From Clostridia bacterium (GTDB lineage Bacteria; Bacillota; Clostridia; Oscillospirales; Butyricicoccaceae): 64,000 bases of DNA. A model generated the notes under the pieces. That model searched no databases and had not been told where the DNA came from. It saw nothing but the letters and a program-made list of their open reading frames with translations. The stretch lies in assembly GCA_017441945.1 (NCBI GenBank), contig JAFSBG010000067.1, positions 22,103 through 86,102 of the forward strand, in the 5' to 3' direction. Both the position numbers and the translations under genes were made by a program. This document shows positions 23,529 through 32,034 of the stretch, piece by piece (position 1 is the stretch's first letter; each line of letters begins with the position of its first letter).

Positions 23529-23882
23529 ATGGAAAAAACTGTTCTCGTTATCGGCGGCGCTTTTCAGGACAAGCTGACTGCCGCCCTCGCCTTTTCTCAT
23601 CTCACGATGGATGATGTGGGCGAAAACCCTTATGAAAACAAGAAAATTATCAATAATTTTCAGAATTACTTCAAAAATAATATGAATGATGAAGGTCTGC
23701 TGGAAAAATGCAGGGGTAAAATCATAATTGCCGATGAGGTGGGCTGCGGAATTATTCCGCTTGAAAAATCCGACCGCACCTATAGAGAGGCTCTCGGCAG
23801 ATTCCTCTGCGACCTTGCTGCAATTTCCGATACGGTCATCCGTGTCACCTGCGGTATTCCGACTTTCATCAAAGGAGAATAA
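23529..23882 (+). CDS. Truncated CobU-like protein lacking the P-loop
   Basis: One hundred and seventeen residues. The C-terminal half matches CobU closely: IIIADEVGCGIIPLEKSDR, YREALGRFLCDLAAISDTV and RVTCGIP. The N-terminus VLVIGGAFQDKLTAALAF stands where CobU has its nucleotide-binding GGxxSGKS, which is lost, and the guanylylated histidine region is missing. The first CobU of the operon (21752) shows the opposite pattern. It may be a partner subunit, a regulator or a relic. AAGGAGGACAAA site; one base before cobC. Confidence 0.75.
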   Translation: MEKTVLVIGGAFQDKLTAALAFSHLTMDDVGENPYENKKIINNFQNYFKNNMNDEGLLEKCRGKIIIADEVGCGIIPLEKSDRTYREALGRFLCDLAAISDTVIRVTCGIPTFIKGE

Positions 23883-23883
23883 A

Positions 23884-24468
23884 ATGAAACATACTATAAC
23901 AATCATCCGCCACGGCATGACCGAAGGCAACATCACAAAGACATACACAGGCATCACAGACGTGCCGCTTTGCGAAATGGGCGTCGAAGGAATCAAGGAA
24001 AAGCTTGGCCAGTACCCTGAGTGCGACCTTCTTTTCGTCAGCGACCTTCAGCGTACACATCAGACAGCACGTATCATCTATCCTGATATGGAGCAGATTA
24101 TCATTCCTGACATTCACGAGTGCGACATGGGCGATTTCACAGGCAAGTGCTATGAACAGCTCAAGGACACGCCTGAATATCAGCGTTTCCTCGATGTCAA
24201 CGACGGCTTCATTCCAAATGGCGAATGCAAGGAAGTATTCCACGCCCGCTGTCTCCGCGGTTTTGATGAAATTGTGAAGATTATCGAAGAAAAGGGCGCA
24301 AAAAAGCCTGCTATTGTCAGCCACGGCGGCGTTATTATGGCGCTTATGAACAATTTCACCGATGAAATGACAGTATTTTTCGATTATCAGACTACAAACG
24401 GCGGAGGCTATGTGGTTGAATTTGATACTGAAACACGCAAATTTGAGATTCTGGAAACACTTAAATAA
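23884..24468 (+). CDS. cobC: Histidine phosphatase, probable alpha-ribazole-5'-phosphate phosphatase
   Basis: One hundred and ninety-four residues from the ATG at 23884 (AAAGGAGAATAAA site). The phosphoglycerate-mutase-like motif is IIRHGMTEGNITKTYTG, with the catalytic histidine at about residue 9, and a second histidine motif IVSHGGVIMAL comes late. Its place between cobU/cobS and cobT points to the CobC role, removing phosphate from alpha-ribazole phosphate or cobalamin phosphate. By sequence alone a related phosphatase is possible. Stop and cobT start are directly adjacent. Confidence 0.85.
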   Translation: MKHTITIIRHGMTEGNITKTYTGITDVPLCEMGVEGIKEKLGQYPECDLLFVSDLQRTHQTARIIYPDMEQIIIPDIHECDMGDFTGKCYEQLKDTPEYQRFLDVNDGFIPNGECKEVFHARCLRGFDEIVKIIEEKGAKKPAIVSHGGVIMALMNNFTDEMTVFFDYQTTNGGGYVVEFDTETRKFEILETLK

Positions 24469-25554
24469 ATGAAATACGATGTACTGAAACTGGCAGAAAG
24501 CATCTCTCCTGCCGATGAAAATGCAAAAACAGCGGCGAAAAACCGCCAGAATGAATTATTGAAGCCTCCCGGCGCTCTCGGCGTGCTTGAAGAGATGAGT
24601 ATTCAGCTTGCCGGCATCACGGGCAAGGTGAAAAATGATGTGAGCAGGAAAATCCACTTCGTTTTCGGCGCAGACAACGGCGTTTTTGACGAGGGGGTAA
24701 CGGCGAGCCCGAAGCATTTCACCCACATGCTGATGGACAGCTACGGTAAGGGTTACGGTTGCGGAGTCAATATTCTGTGCCGCAAGAACAATGTCGACCT
24801 TGTGCTTGTGGATATGGGTATCGAGGGCGAATTTGAGGCCGATACTGCTGTTATCAACAGGAAAATTATGCCGAACGGCACAAAAAATCTCGCCATCGAG
24901 CCTGCTATGAGCCAGATTGAGGCTAAAATGGCGATGAGTGTCGGCTTTGAATATGCCGCTTACGCCAAGGAAAAGGGCTATCAGATAGTTGGCGGCGGTG
25001 AGGTCGGAATGGCGAATACCACAACTGCGGCGGCTGTCATTATGGCGCTTCTCGGCACTCGCGATGCTGAAATGGCTGTCGGCAGAGGGGGCGGACTGAC
25101 TGACGAGGCTTTTGCCCTTAAAAAGAATGTAATTCTTAAAGCGCTTGAAAAATATGACCTCTCCCCCGATGAGCCTTTGCGTATTTTGCACACTGTGGGC
25201 GGGCTTGATATTGCCGCCCTGTGCGGTCTTTATCTGGGCTGTGCTTATCACAAATTGCCTGTAGTCATTGACGGCGTTATCGCCATCGCGGCGGCGCTGA
25301 TGGCTTATAAAATAAATCCGCTGGTGCGCGAATATATGATTCCGTCACATATTTCCGAAGAGCCTGCATATAAGTTGGCTGTCGAGAAAATGGGGCTCAA
25401 GCCGATGCTTTATCTTGAAATGCGCCTTGGCGAAGGCTCTGGCTGCCCTATCGCAATGGGAATCGTCGAGCAGGCAACGGCAATCATGAATGATATGATG
25501 ACCTTCTCTGAAATGCAGCTCGAAAGCGAATACAGAAAAAAATTGAAGAATTAA
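24469..25554 (+). CDS. cobT: Nicotinate-nucleotide-dimethylbenzimidazole phosphoribosyltransferase
   Basis: A 361-residue CobT that makes alpha-ribazole phosphate for the lower ligand. Family phrases: LLKPPGALGVLEEMSIQLAG near the start, VFGADNGVFDEGVTASP, GEVGMANTTTAAAV, TVGGLDIAALCG, and the catalytic-glutamate region EMRLGEGSGCPIAMGI near residue 320. Its ATG follows the cobC stop directly, so it is coupled. Last gene of the riboswitch operon, ended by the 25553-25586 terminator. With no corrin-ring genes in view, the operon serves salvage. Confidence 0.94.
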   Translation: MKYDVLKLAESISPADENAKTAAKNRQNELLKPPGALGVLEEMSIQLAGITGKVKNDVSRKIHFVFGADNGVFDEGVTASPKHFTHMLMDSYGKGYGCGVNILCRKNNVDLVLVDMGIEGEFEADTAVINRKIMPNGTKNLAIEPAMSQIEAKMAMSVGFEYAAYAKEKGYQIVGGGEVGMANTTTAAAVIMALLGTRDAEMAVGRGGGLTDEAFALKKNVILKALEKYDLSPDEPLRILHTVGGLDIAALCGLYLGCAYHKLPVVIDGVIAIAAALMAYKINPLVREYMIPSHISEEPAYKLAVEKMGLKPMLYLEMRLGEGSGCPIAMGIVEQATAIMNDMMTFSEMQLESEYRKKLKN

Positions 25555-25586
25555 AAAAATCCTCCACAAGCTGTGGAGGATTTTTT
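25553..25586. terminator. Bidirectional terminator after cobT
   Basis: Stem CCTCCACA-AGC-TGTGGAGG with A-run on the left and T-run on the right, between convergent genes. The hairpin is nearly identical to the one at 27047-27077. Confidence 0.85.
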
Positions 25587-25589
25587 ATG

Positions 25590-26375
25590 TTATGAAATGC
25601 CAGAATACAGAATATCTTTGACAATCCAGCCGCTGTCTGTTCGTTCAAGCAGAATATCTTTGACAATCCAGCCGAGGGAGCCTGTTACACAGTTGCAGGC
25701 TATGAAAATATCATCTTCACGATATTCTCTGAATTCGAGGAACACATAACAGGTTTTGCCGTATTCTTCACGGAAACGCCAGAAATATTCAGGGCTGTAA
25801 TTTACTAAACTGTCAAAATCATCGGTGAAAATAACATTTGCAGTGCTTCTTTCGCCTAATTCAGTCAGCAGACTTTCAAGCTTCGGACGAATATTATCGG
25901 GAACATTGAGGTTAAAAGCCAGAGTGTCAAACGATGCAGACATAGTATTTTTATATGCCGTCAGGTACGCCATTTCCTCTCCGTTTCCGCCGTTATGCAG
26001 AATATCAAGAAGAACATAGTCAGCACTTTCAAGAAGCTTATCGGCAGAAATATCAGGGCGGACATAAAGAGTTGGCTCGCCGTCAATATGGGCGATCATA
26101 TAATCAAAAGTGTCAAGCCAGCTTAATACATTGAGCATAGTGCCTTTGGGAAGCCTGGTGGCCGAAAATGTGAAACTATAATTGTCAGCATCACCGAGAA
26201 TGAAATCAACAGAACGCTCTGTTACAGCGGGCACAGGTGAAAAATCGGTGGCAGTATATGTATAGGTTTCACCCCTGAATGTCATTGTGATGGTGTCAGG
26301 GTGGTTGTCATAAATAAAAATCATTCCGAAAATTACGGTCAGAGATAAGATAAGAAAGATAATGCGTTGCTTCAT
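25590..26375 (-). CDS. Membrane-anchored exported protein with a C-terminal tandem duplication
   Basis: About 261 residues from the ATG at 26375, preceded by a GGAGGGACTTTT site; the longer reading covers repeats. One N-terminal helix (MKQRIIFLILSLTVIFGMIF), then a polar exported domain beginning TITMTFRGETYTYTATDF. The C-terminus reads GWIVKDILLERTDS then GWIVKDILYSGIS: 14 residues are duplicated in frame, reflecting a 25-base direct repeat at 25608-25632 and 25650-25674. Unknown function. Confidence 0.7.
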   Translation of the reverse strand: MKQRIIFLILSLTVIFGMIFIYDNHPDTITMTFRGETYTYTATDFSPVPAVTERSVDFILGDADNYSFTFSATRLPKGTMLNVLSWLDTFDYMIAHIDGEPTLYVRPDISADKLLESADYVLLDILHNGGNGEEMAYLTAYKNTMSASFDTLAFNLNVPDNIRPKLESLLTELGERSTANVIFTDDFDSLVNYSPEYFWRFREEYGKTCYVFLEFREYREDDIFIACNCVTGSLGWIVKDILLERTDSGWIVKDILYSGIS

Positions 26376-26455
26376 AAAAGTCCCTCCTTTATATATAAGA
26401 CAAACGAGAGGGGCAAAATGGGACAGGGATTTGAAAATATTTCGGGCGGGCATGG

Positions 26456-26540
26456 TGAATCCCTCCACCACTTCGTGGCGACGCAAAGCTAGTGCCGTTT
26501 ACGGCGCCCCCTCCCTTTAGGCAAGGGAGGCTTACGTCCC
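26456..26540. repeat. Frame repeat with a nested stem
   Basis: CCCTCCACC-ACTTCGT-GG, then a second hairpin GTGCCGTTTACGGCGC, then CCTCCCTTTAGGCAAGGGAGG. No gene. Confidence 0.55.
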
Positions 26541-26549
26541 TACGATTCA

Positions 26550-26810
26550 TTATTCTTCCTTTGTTTCAACCGGGATTTCCTGTGGTGGGGCGTTTTTCTC
26601 GGCTTCGATGGCGAAATGTGTATGGAAAAGCACATAGCCAAAGGCACATGGGAGGTATGTGAGTACGATAAGACCGCCGATAAGCGCACCACCTACTTCT
26701 GCGAGAAGCAGGATTAAAAATGCGAGAACAACTATACTTGAAACGAAAAACTTAAACAGCTTGACATAGAATGCCCAGCGGATTTCCGATACATTGTCAG
26801 GACGAAACAT
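26550..26810 (-). CDS. Small membrane protein
   Basis: Eighty-six residues from the ATG at 26810 with a GGAGGTACACT site. Two adjacent hydrophobic helices (about 17-37 and 40-60) and a C-terminal acidic, proline-rich tail EIPVETKEE. No family recognised. Monocistronic in a repeat-rich gap. Confidence 0.6.
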   Translation of the reverse strand: MFRPDNVSEIRWAFYVKLFKFFVSSIVVLAFLILLLAEVGGALIGGLIVLTYLPCAFGYVLFHTHFAIEAEKNAPPQEIPVETKEE

Positions 26811-26921
26811 AGTGTACCTCCATAGATTTATTATGATTTGATAATAGCATATATGGGGTGGAGTGTCAAGAGCATGGTACCACATCTTATTTAATAGATG
26901 GGCATACATTACACCTCATCC

Positions 26922-27040
26922 ACCGCTAAAGCGGTCCCCCCTGTCTCGCTGCGGCTCGGTCACGCCGCGGGTCTTACAGCCCACCGGGCTGTAATTCAAC
27001 ACCGCGGACGCCGTTTCACTACCCTCAAGGGGAAGGCTTA
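26922..27040. repeat. Frame repeat carrying an 81-bp insert (copy 1)
   Basis: The 81 bases at 26943-27023 (starting GTCTCGCTGCGGCTCGGTCA) recur at 28403-28483 with two differences only. The two differences are at paired positions of the stem TTACAGCCC-ACC-GGGCTGTAA. The insert sits inside a cctcc/ggagg frame copy with inner stem ACCGC..GCGGT. Confidence 0.75.
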
Positions 27041-27046
27041 ATAAGT

Positions 27047-27077
27047 AAAAATCCTCCACAGCCTGTGGAGGATTTTT
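27047..27077 (-). terminator. Terminator of the methyltransferase gene
   Basis: AAAAATCCTCCACA-GCC-TGTGGAGGATTTTT, immediately beyond the stop at 27079 and near-identical to the cobT terminator. Confidence 0.8.
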
Positions 27078-27078
27078 C

Positions 27079-28227
27079 TTACTTTATATATCCATTATCT
27101 TTAAGTCTGTTTTCTAAGGTCTGGCTGAAGCCGCCGTACTGCTCTTTGAGGGAGTAATACTCATTAAGGGCGTCCTTATTGCCCTTGCCCTTTCTGATAC
27201 ATCTTATAAGAATATTCTTCGGCGTATGCTCCATATCGATAAACTCCGCCATGTCGGTCTTATACCCGACAGCTTCAAGGAGAAGTGCGCGGGATGTATC
27301 TGTAATCAGCGTCGCAAGGCGCTCGCGGATTATGCCGTAGCGGAGAATGCCCTTGTTCTGCTCGCCTTTAAGCTGAGGATTGAGCTCATGCTGACAGCAA
27401 GGCACAGCTAAAATAATCTTACTGCCCCAGCCGATGCCCTTGAAAAAGCTTTCGTCTGTTGCTGTATCGCAGGCATGGAGCGAAATCACCATATCAGGCG
27501 CAAGGTCGGAAGAATATTCCTTGATATCGCCGCAGGCGAATGTGAGACCATCGTAGCCGAGACGTCTTGCCAGAGCTTCACAATGCTCGACAACATCCTT
27601 TTTAAGGTCAAGCCCGTGGACGATGGCGGAAAGCCCAAGCTTCTGTGTGATGTAATAATAGAGTGCGAATGTGAGATAGCTCTTGCCGCAGCCGAAATCG
27701 ACAACGCGGACAGGTCTGTCCTTTGGAAATTCATCCTTGAGGTCGGCAATAAACTCAAGATAGCGGTTAATCTGGCGGAACTTATCGTATTTCGCCTTGG
27801 AAATCGTGCCGTCCTTGTTGATAACGCCAAGCTCGATGAGGAAGTCTGCCCCCTCGTCCTCTGTGATGACATACTGCTTCTTGCGGTTGTGGGCGGCAGT
27901 TTCAACCTTCTTTGTGGCAGGCTGAGTGCGAAGCTTGTAATTCTTGAAATGTGTGATGTGATAATCGTTGTCCTGAGAGTAAATCTGGCACTGAACAAAG
28001 ACATTTTCAAGCAGCTCGCCGACCTTATTGAGCATATCGTCAAAGCCCATGTTTTCATGGGTGACCTGCTTGCCCTTTGTGTATGTGAACTGGTAGAGCG
28101 TTTCGTTTTTGCTTAAAAAAGGCTTTACCATCACCTTTGTGAAGTCAACTTCCGCGCCCTTGACAGTCTGGCTCAGCAGAATCGAATGGAATGGGTTTGC
28201 GAGAAGTTCGTTGAGTTTTGTATACAT
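27079..28227 (-). CDS. Class I SAM-dependent methyltransferase (Methyltransf_32-like)
   Basis: Three hundred and eighty-two residues from the ATG at 28227 (AAGGAGAACCACT). The N-terminal 170 residues are a separate domain. The methyltransferase core has VRVVDFGCGKSYLTFALYYY (SAM-binding motif I), IVHGLDLKKDVVEHCE, then VISLHACDTATDESF and AVPCCQHELN. The last two phrases are typical of the METTL25/RRNAD1-like Methyltransf_32 group, which methylates rRNA or related targets in eukaryotes; the bacterial substrate is not known. Monocistronic with a hairpin array just upstream. Confidence 0.82.
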   Translation of the reverse strand: MYTKLNELLANPFHSILLSQTVKGAEVDFTKVMVKPFLSKNETLYQFTYTKGKQVTHENMGFDDMLNKVGELLENVFVQCQIYSQDNDYHITHFKNYKLRTQPATKKVETAAHNRKKQYVITEDEGADFLIELGVINKDGTISKAKYDKFRQINRYLEFIADLKDEFPKDRPVRVVDFGCGKSYLTFALYYYITQKLGLSAIVHGLDLKKDVVEHCEALARRLGYDGLTFACGDIKEYSSDLAPDMVISLHACDTATDESFFKGIGWGSKIILAVPCCQHELNPQLKGEQNKGILRYGIIRERLATLITDTSRALLLEAVGYKTDMAEFIDMEHTPKNILIRCIRKGKGNKDALNEYYSLKEQYGGFSQTLENRLKDNGYIK

Positions 28228-28244
28228 AGTGGTTCTCCTTAATG

Positions 28245-28346
28245 TTGCACCTTTGGTGCAAGCGAGATGTGCTGGCGCACACGATATTGCTGCACAGCGA
28301 TATGTTTCTGCAAAACGCGATATATTCGCAGAGCGAATGTTGAGGT
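28245..28346. repeat. Array of short hairpins with a constant CGATAT linker
   Basis: TTGCACC-TTT-GGTGCAA, then GTGC..GCAC, GCTG-CA-CAGC and ATTCGC-AGA-GCGAAT, each separated by GCGAGAT, ACGATAT or GCGATAT. Stems differ from one another while the linker is nearly constant. It lies 17 bases upstream of the methyltransferase start, so it is in or near its leader. Confidence 0.65.
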
Positions 28347-28365
28347 ATCTGCGATGCATTAAATA

Positions 28366-28500
28366 GGGTGACAACCCCTCCGTCTTGCTAAAGCAAGACA
28401 CCGTCTCGCTGCGGCTCGGTCACGCCGCGGGTCTAACAGCCCACCGGGCTGTTATTCAACACCGCGGACGCCGTTTCACTACCTTGCACAGGGGAGGCTA
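28366..28500. repeat. Frame repeat carrying the 81-bp insert (copy 2)
   Basis: Copy 2 of the 81-bp insert at 28403-28483 inside a frame copy with inner stem GTCTTGC-TAAA-GCAAGAC. Here the variable stem reads TAACAGCCC-ACC-GGGCTGTTA. Confidence 0.75.
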
Positions 28501-28509
28501 TAGGGGACA

Positions 28510-30084
28510 CTAATAATTATCCGGCAAATCATTTTCAAGGAGGATATATTTCTTGCCCTTTGATGTATTTTCAAGAGCGAGGGCGTGATTTATCGCCTCT
28601 CTTACATCGAGAGTGCGGAAAATCTTTTCCTCCGGGTAGCCCTTTTCCATAAGACCTTCATAAATATGGTCCTTCTTGCCCACAAGGCAGACATAGTCAG
28701 CCATTTCGGCAATCTGTGTGCCGAAAATCTTGTTGAGCTCGTATTCCCTTTCACCCAATTCAACCATACCCGGTGTGACAACGATTTTCATACCGTTGCA
28801 CAGGTCGAGAGCGTCGAGAGCCGCCTTCGCGCCTGTCGGGTTGGAGTTGTAAGCATCGTCGATGATGACATTTTCGCCCGATGGCTTGAGCTCAAGGCGA
28901 TGAGGCACAGGAGTGAGAGTTGCAACAGCAACTGTCATTTCGTTAAGTGGAATGCCGAGAGTATGGGAAACGGCGATAGCGCCTAAAATATTGACAACAT
29001 TGTGCTTGCCGAGAAGCTTTGTTGTGAAGCGGTGCTCTTCACCCTGCGGAGTGCGTACCGAGAAGGAAATGCCGAGTTCAGAAACAGATAAATCGTAAGC
29101 CATATAGTCGGCTTCATGCTCGATGCCGTATGTTACAATATTGCCCTCTGTCGGCAGGTTTTCACGGATTAAATCGGAGTCGATATTGAAGAATGTAGTG
29201 CCGTTTTTAGCGTGTACTGCATCGTAAAGCTCAAGCTTTGTCTTGATGATAGTTTCAACATTGAAGAATGTTTCAAGATGCTGTTCGCCGATAGATGTGA
29301 CGATGCCGAGGTTTGGATGAACGATGTCGCAAAGCTCCTCAATTTCACCCTTGTGGCGCGCGCCCATTTCGACAACGAAGTGGGTGTGAGTTGGCTTTAA
29401 ATGCTCACGGATTGTGCGGACAACACCCATAGGAGTGTTGAAGCTGGCAGGAGTCATAAGGCTTTCGTAGTGGGAAGCCAGAATCGACTGGAGGAAGTAC
29501 TTTGTACTTGTCTTGCCGAAGGAGCCTGTGATGCCGATGACTTCCATCTGGGATTTAGCCTTTAAAATGCGCTGTGCATCGCGGAGATAACGGTTGTTGT
29601 TGGCCTTTTCGAGAGGAGCGTTGAGCCAGTTAATAAGGCGTGTCACAGGATAGATGAAAAGGCTGATTGCGGCTAAAATAACGAATGTAAGGCTTCTGTT
29701 GCAGTTCATGCAGACGAGAAGGAGAGCCATCACGAGGAAGTAAAGTACAAAGCCTGTGATATACATACGCTTGATTCGCCATGTTACAACGAAAGGTTTT
29801 TTAGCAGGGAGCGGCTTTGCAATATAGCAGAACCACGCAAGAATGAGAATGGAAATTATGCCTGGCACAAGCTTCATGCCGAAGAATGCCGCCAGAATTG
29901 ACGGAATCAGCAGGAAAATCTTGTATGGCGCGTAGATGTAACGCTTGTTGTTTTCCTCATAGAGCAGGTGCGTTGGGTTGTGGTATGAGGAAAGCTGAAG
30001 CATGTGAAGCGAGAATGACAGATAATAGTAATAACACAGCGTAAACTCCGCGAGAATTATTACAAGCAGTATTGTGTTTAACAT
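28510..30084 (-). CDS. murF: MurF-like Mur ligase with an N-terminal membrane domain
   Basis: Five hundred and twenty-four residues. The first 165 hold about five hydrophobic helices. The ATP-grasp-like Mur ligase part follows: VIGITGSFGKTSTKYFLQS (P-loop), SIGEQHLETFF and VIIDDAYNSNPTGAKAALDAL, the MurF signature. MurF adds D-Ala-D-Ala to UDP-MurNAc-tripeptide. A membrane-fused form occurs in some Clostridia, and I cannot tell whether this is the housekeeping enzyme or a paralogue acting on another peptide. Last gene of the leftward envelope cluster. Confidence 0.82.
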   Translation of the reverse strand: MLNTILLVIILAEFTLCYYYYLSFSLHMLQLSSYHNPTHLLYEENNKRYIYAPYKIFLLIPSILAAFFGMKLVPGIISILILAWFCYIAKPLPAKKPFVVTWRIKRMYITGFVLYFLVMALLLVCMNCNRSLTFVILAAISLFIYPVTRLINWLNAPLEKANNNRYLRDAQRILKAKSQMEVIGITGSFGKTSTKYFLQSILASHYESLMTPASFNTPMGVVRTIREHLKPTHTHFVVEMGARHKGEIEELCDIVHPNLGIVTSIGEQHLETFFNVETIIKTKLELYDAVHAKNGTTFFNIDSDLIRENLPTEGNIVTYGIEHEADYMAYDLSVSELGISFSVRTPQGEEHRFTTKLLGKHNVVNILGAIAVSHTLGIPLNEMTVAVATLTPVPHRLELKPSGENVIIDDAYNSNPTGAKAALDALDLCNGMKIVVTPGMVELGEREYELNKIFGTQIAEMADYVCLVGKKDHIYEGLMEKGYPEEKIFRTLDVREAINHALALENTSKGKKYILLENDLPDNY

Positions 30085-30340
30085 TATGTATCTCCTTTTG
30101 GCCCTTTGGGGCAGCTAAATTCGCAGGGAAATTTTAGCCCCCTTTGATTCAAGGGGGTGCCCCAACGGGGCGGGGGGATTATTGTAGGGGCGGTGCCTCT
30201 GTGCCCGCCCGCGAGGAAAGTTATAGTGAATAGTTGTGTTGCCTGCGGCGCATTAAATAGGGCGGAATGTCGAGGGCGCCATTCCCTACAGGAAAAGTTA
30301 AATAGCCTCCCCTTGCACAGGGGAGGTTAAAAGGGGGAAA
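30085..30340. repeat. Repeat-filled gap
   Basis: No gene. CCCCCTTTGATTCAAGGGGG hairpin (30140-30159), CCCCAACGGGG (30163-30173), a GTAGGGGCGG..CCGCCC element (30184-30213), a GTCGAGGGCGCCATTCCCTAC element (30272-30294) and CCTCCCCTTGCACAGGGGAGG (30306-30326). Confidence 0.6.
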
Positions 30341-31849
30341 TTACCCCAAAAATCTCTTGAACAGGAATTCTTTTTCGCCTTTGTTGAGGCCGAAGGTCAG
30401 CATACAGATGCCGTAAAGGGCAACATATACACAGCCGTAAATGAGGAAGCCCAGCTTACCTGTCAGCGGCATAAAGTGCATGAAAACAAGCATAGCAGCC
30501 ACAGGGACTAAAATGGCAGGAAGCATTTTTGCGATCTCCTTCCAGAAACGAGGGATATCCAGCTTCATTTCCTTATAATAGTATATGTTCATTATGATGA
30601 TCTGACCTATTGTGTAAGAAACTGCGATGGAAATTGCAGGGCCGATGGCGCCGAACATTTTAATCAGCGGAATCGACATGAAAACATTGACTATCGAAAT
30701 GATGAGATAGCAGACAGCGCGGAATGCGTGCTTGTTTTTTGCCTGCAGAATGGAAATGCCGATATTCTGGATAAGCGGCACGGTCATCGGGATAAAGAGC
30801 AGCATTGCGATATAGTAGACGATTTCATAGCCCTGTCCCAGCCAGATTTCCTGAATGAACATCTTGCCTAAGATGCCGAAGCCTGTCAGAGCGAGAGCGA
30901 GAATGAAAAACTGCATTCTGCCCACTCTTATCATAAGGTCGCTCAATTCCTTCATCGTATGCTCGCGGGAGCAGATAGCTGTGACACGAGGGAGGAACAG
31001 ATTGGAAATAGCGGCAGAAAGCTGCTGATAATAGTTGTTGAGCAGTACGCCAAGGTTGAAATATGTGATAACAGCCGCCCCTTTCAGCATACCAAGAAGA
31101 ACATTACCTGTGTTCCAGTAAAGTCTGTCGACAATCATGCCGAGGAAGATGAAGAAGGAGAATGTTACGATTTCCTTGAGAAGCGGCTTGTCAAATGCGC
31201 CGAACTTAAACTTGACTTTAAGCTTTTTAAAGCAGTAGATGACATTCGCCATGCCGAAGAAGATGTTGATGAATGTGGCGACTAAAATCATGCCTATGGA
31301 GCGTGCGCCCAGCATGAGCACAGCTGTCATCATCAGTGGATTGAGAATGCTTCGGAAAGCTAGCATCGCCTTGGAGAAAAGGAACTTCTCATAGGATGTG
31401 ATGATGGATGCAAAAATCGAGAATGGGAAGGTTACGGCAACATTTATAGATGCCAGATACATCAGCTTTGTTGTGATGCCGATTTCATCAGGAGAAAGCT
31501 TTGAGCCGAAGATGAGCGGCACATTTGCCGAAAGGATAAAGCCGAGTATCATCGCCACAAGACCGATTATAGAATAGAGAGCGAAGAACATACCATGCAG
31601 GCGCTGTTCTTTGTCCTTCTCCCCTTCAACGCGGTATTTTGTGGTGTAGCGGACGATAGCGGCTTCAAAGCCGAAGCCGAGAATTGTTAAGTATGAAATT
31701 GTCGAGTTAACCAGCGAAAATACGCCGTATTCCCCGTCGCCCAGTGTGCGTACCATAAACGGCGTGTACACAAGGGAGATGGTGGTGCTTAAGATAAGCG
31801 AGATATAGGAGAGCATTGCGCCCGCCTTGAACTGATTGATTTTTCTCAT
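30341..31849 (-). CDS. Oligosaccharide/lipid-linked precursor flippase (Wzx/MurJ-type MOP superfamily)
   Basis: Five hundred and two residues with twelve to fourteen hydrophobic helices. It opens KAGAMLSYISLILSTTISLV and continues VYTPFMVRTLGDGEYGVFSL, a common start of polysaccharide-biosynthesis (Wzx) flippases. Such proteins move undecaprenyl-linked sugars across the membrane. With Mur ligases, a FemAB and an ATP-grasp ligase around it, the cargo may be a lipid-linked peptidoglycan or related precursor, but a capsule repeat unit is equally possible. Starts far from the next gene; an inverted-repeat-rich gap of 185 bases precedes it. Confidence 0.85.
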   Translation of the reverse strand: MRKINQFKAGAMLSYISLILSTTISLVYTPFMVRTLGDGEYGVFSLVNSTISYLTILGFGFEAAIVRYTTKYRVEGEKDKEQRLHGMFFALYSIIGLVAMILGFILSANVPLIFGSKLSPDEIGITTKLMYLASINVAVTFPFSIFASIITSYEKFLFSKAMLAFRSILNPLMMTAVLMLGARSIGMILVATFINIFFGMANVIYCFKKLKVKFKFGAFDKPLLKEIVTFSFFIFLGMIVDRLYWNTGNVLLGMLKGAAVITYFNLGVLLNNYYQQLSAAISNLFLPRVTAICSREHTMKELSDLMIRVGRMQFFILALALTGFGILGKMFIQEIWLGQGYEIVYYIAMLLFIPMTVPLIQNIGISILQAKNKHAFRAVCYLIISIVNVFMSIPLIKMFGAIGPAISIAVSYTIGQIIIMNIYYYKEMKLDIPRFWKEIAKMLPAILVPVAAMLVFMHFMPLTGKLGFLIYGCVYVALYGICMLTFGLNKGEKEFLFKRFLG

Positions 31850-32034
31850 TATATATGCCTTTCGGGTAGCCGTTGATTAAAATCAAAGTATATTCAGCGG
31901 CGAGATTTTTTTATGTCAGAATGGCTAAAAGCCGCAGGCAATACTTTGTGTATTAACGAGGATTTTTAGCCATAAATGACTGGAAAAGAGCCGCCGATGG
32001 ATGTGCTGTTGATTTAATCAGCGGCTACAATTAT
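31850..32034. repeat. Gap with scattered inverted repeats
   Basis: No gene. GATTAAAATC, ATGGCTAAAAGCC paired with TTTTTAGCCAT at about 31971 and CAGCGGC/GCCGCTG-type complements suggest an extended leader hairpin in the flippase transcript. Confidence 0.4.

Noticed and set aside
27475..28116. A 213-codon + strand frame opposite the Methyltransf_32-like gene
   Set aside because: Antisense to a gene with clear SAM motifs; no start signal.
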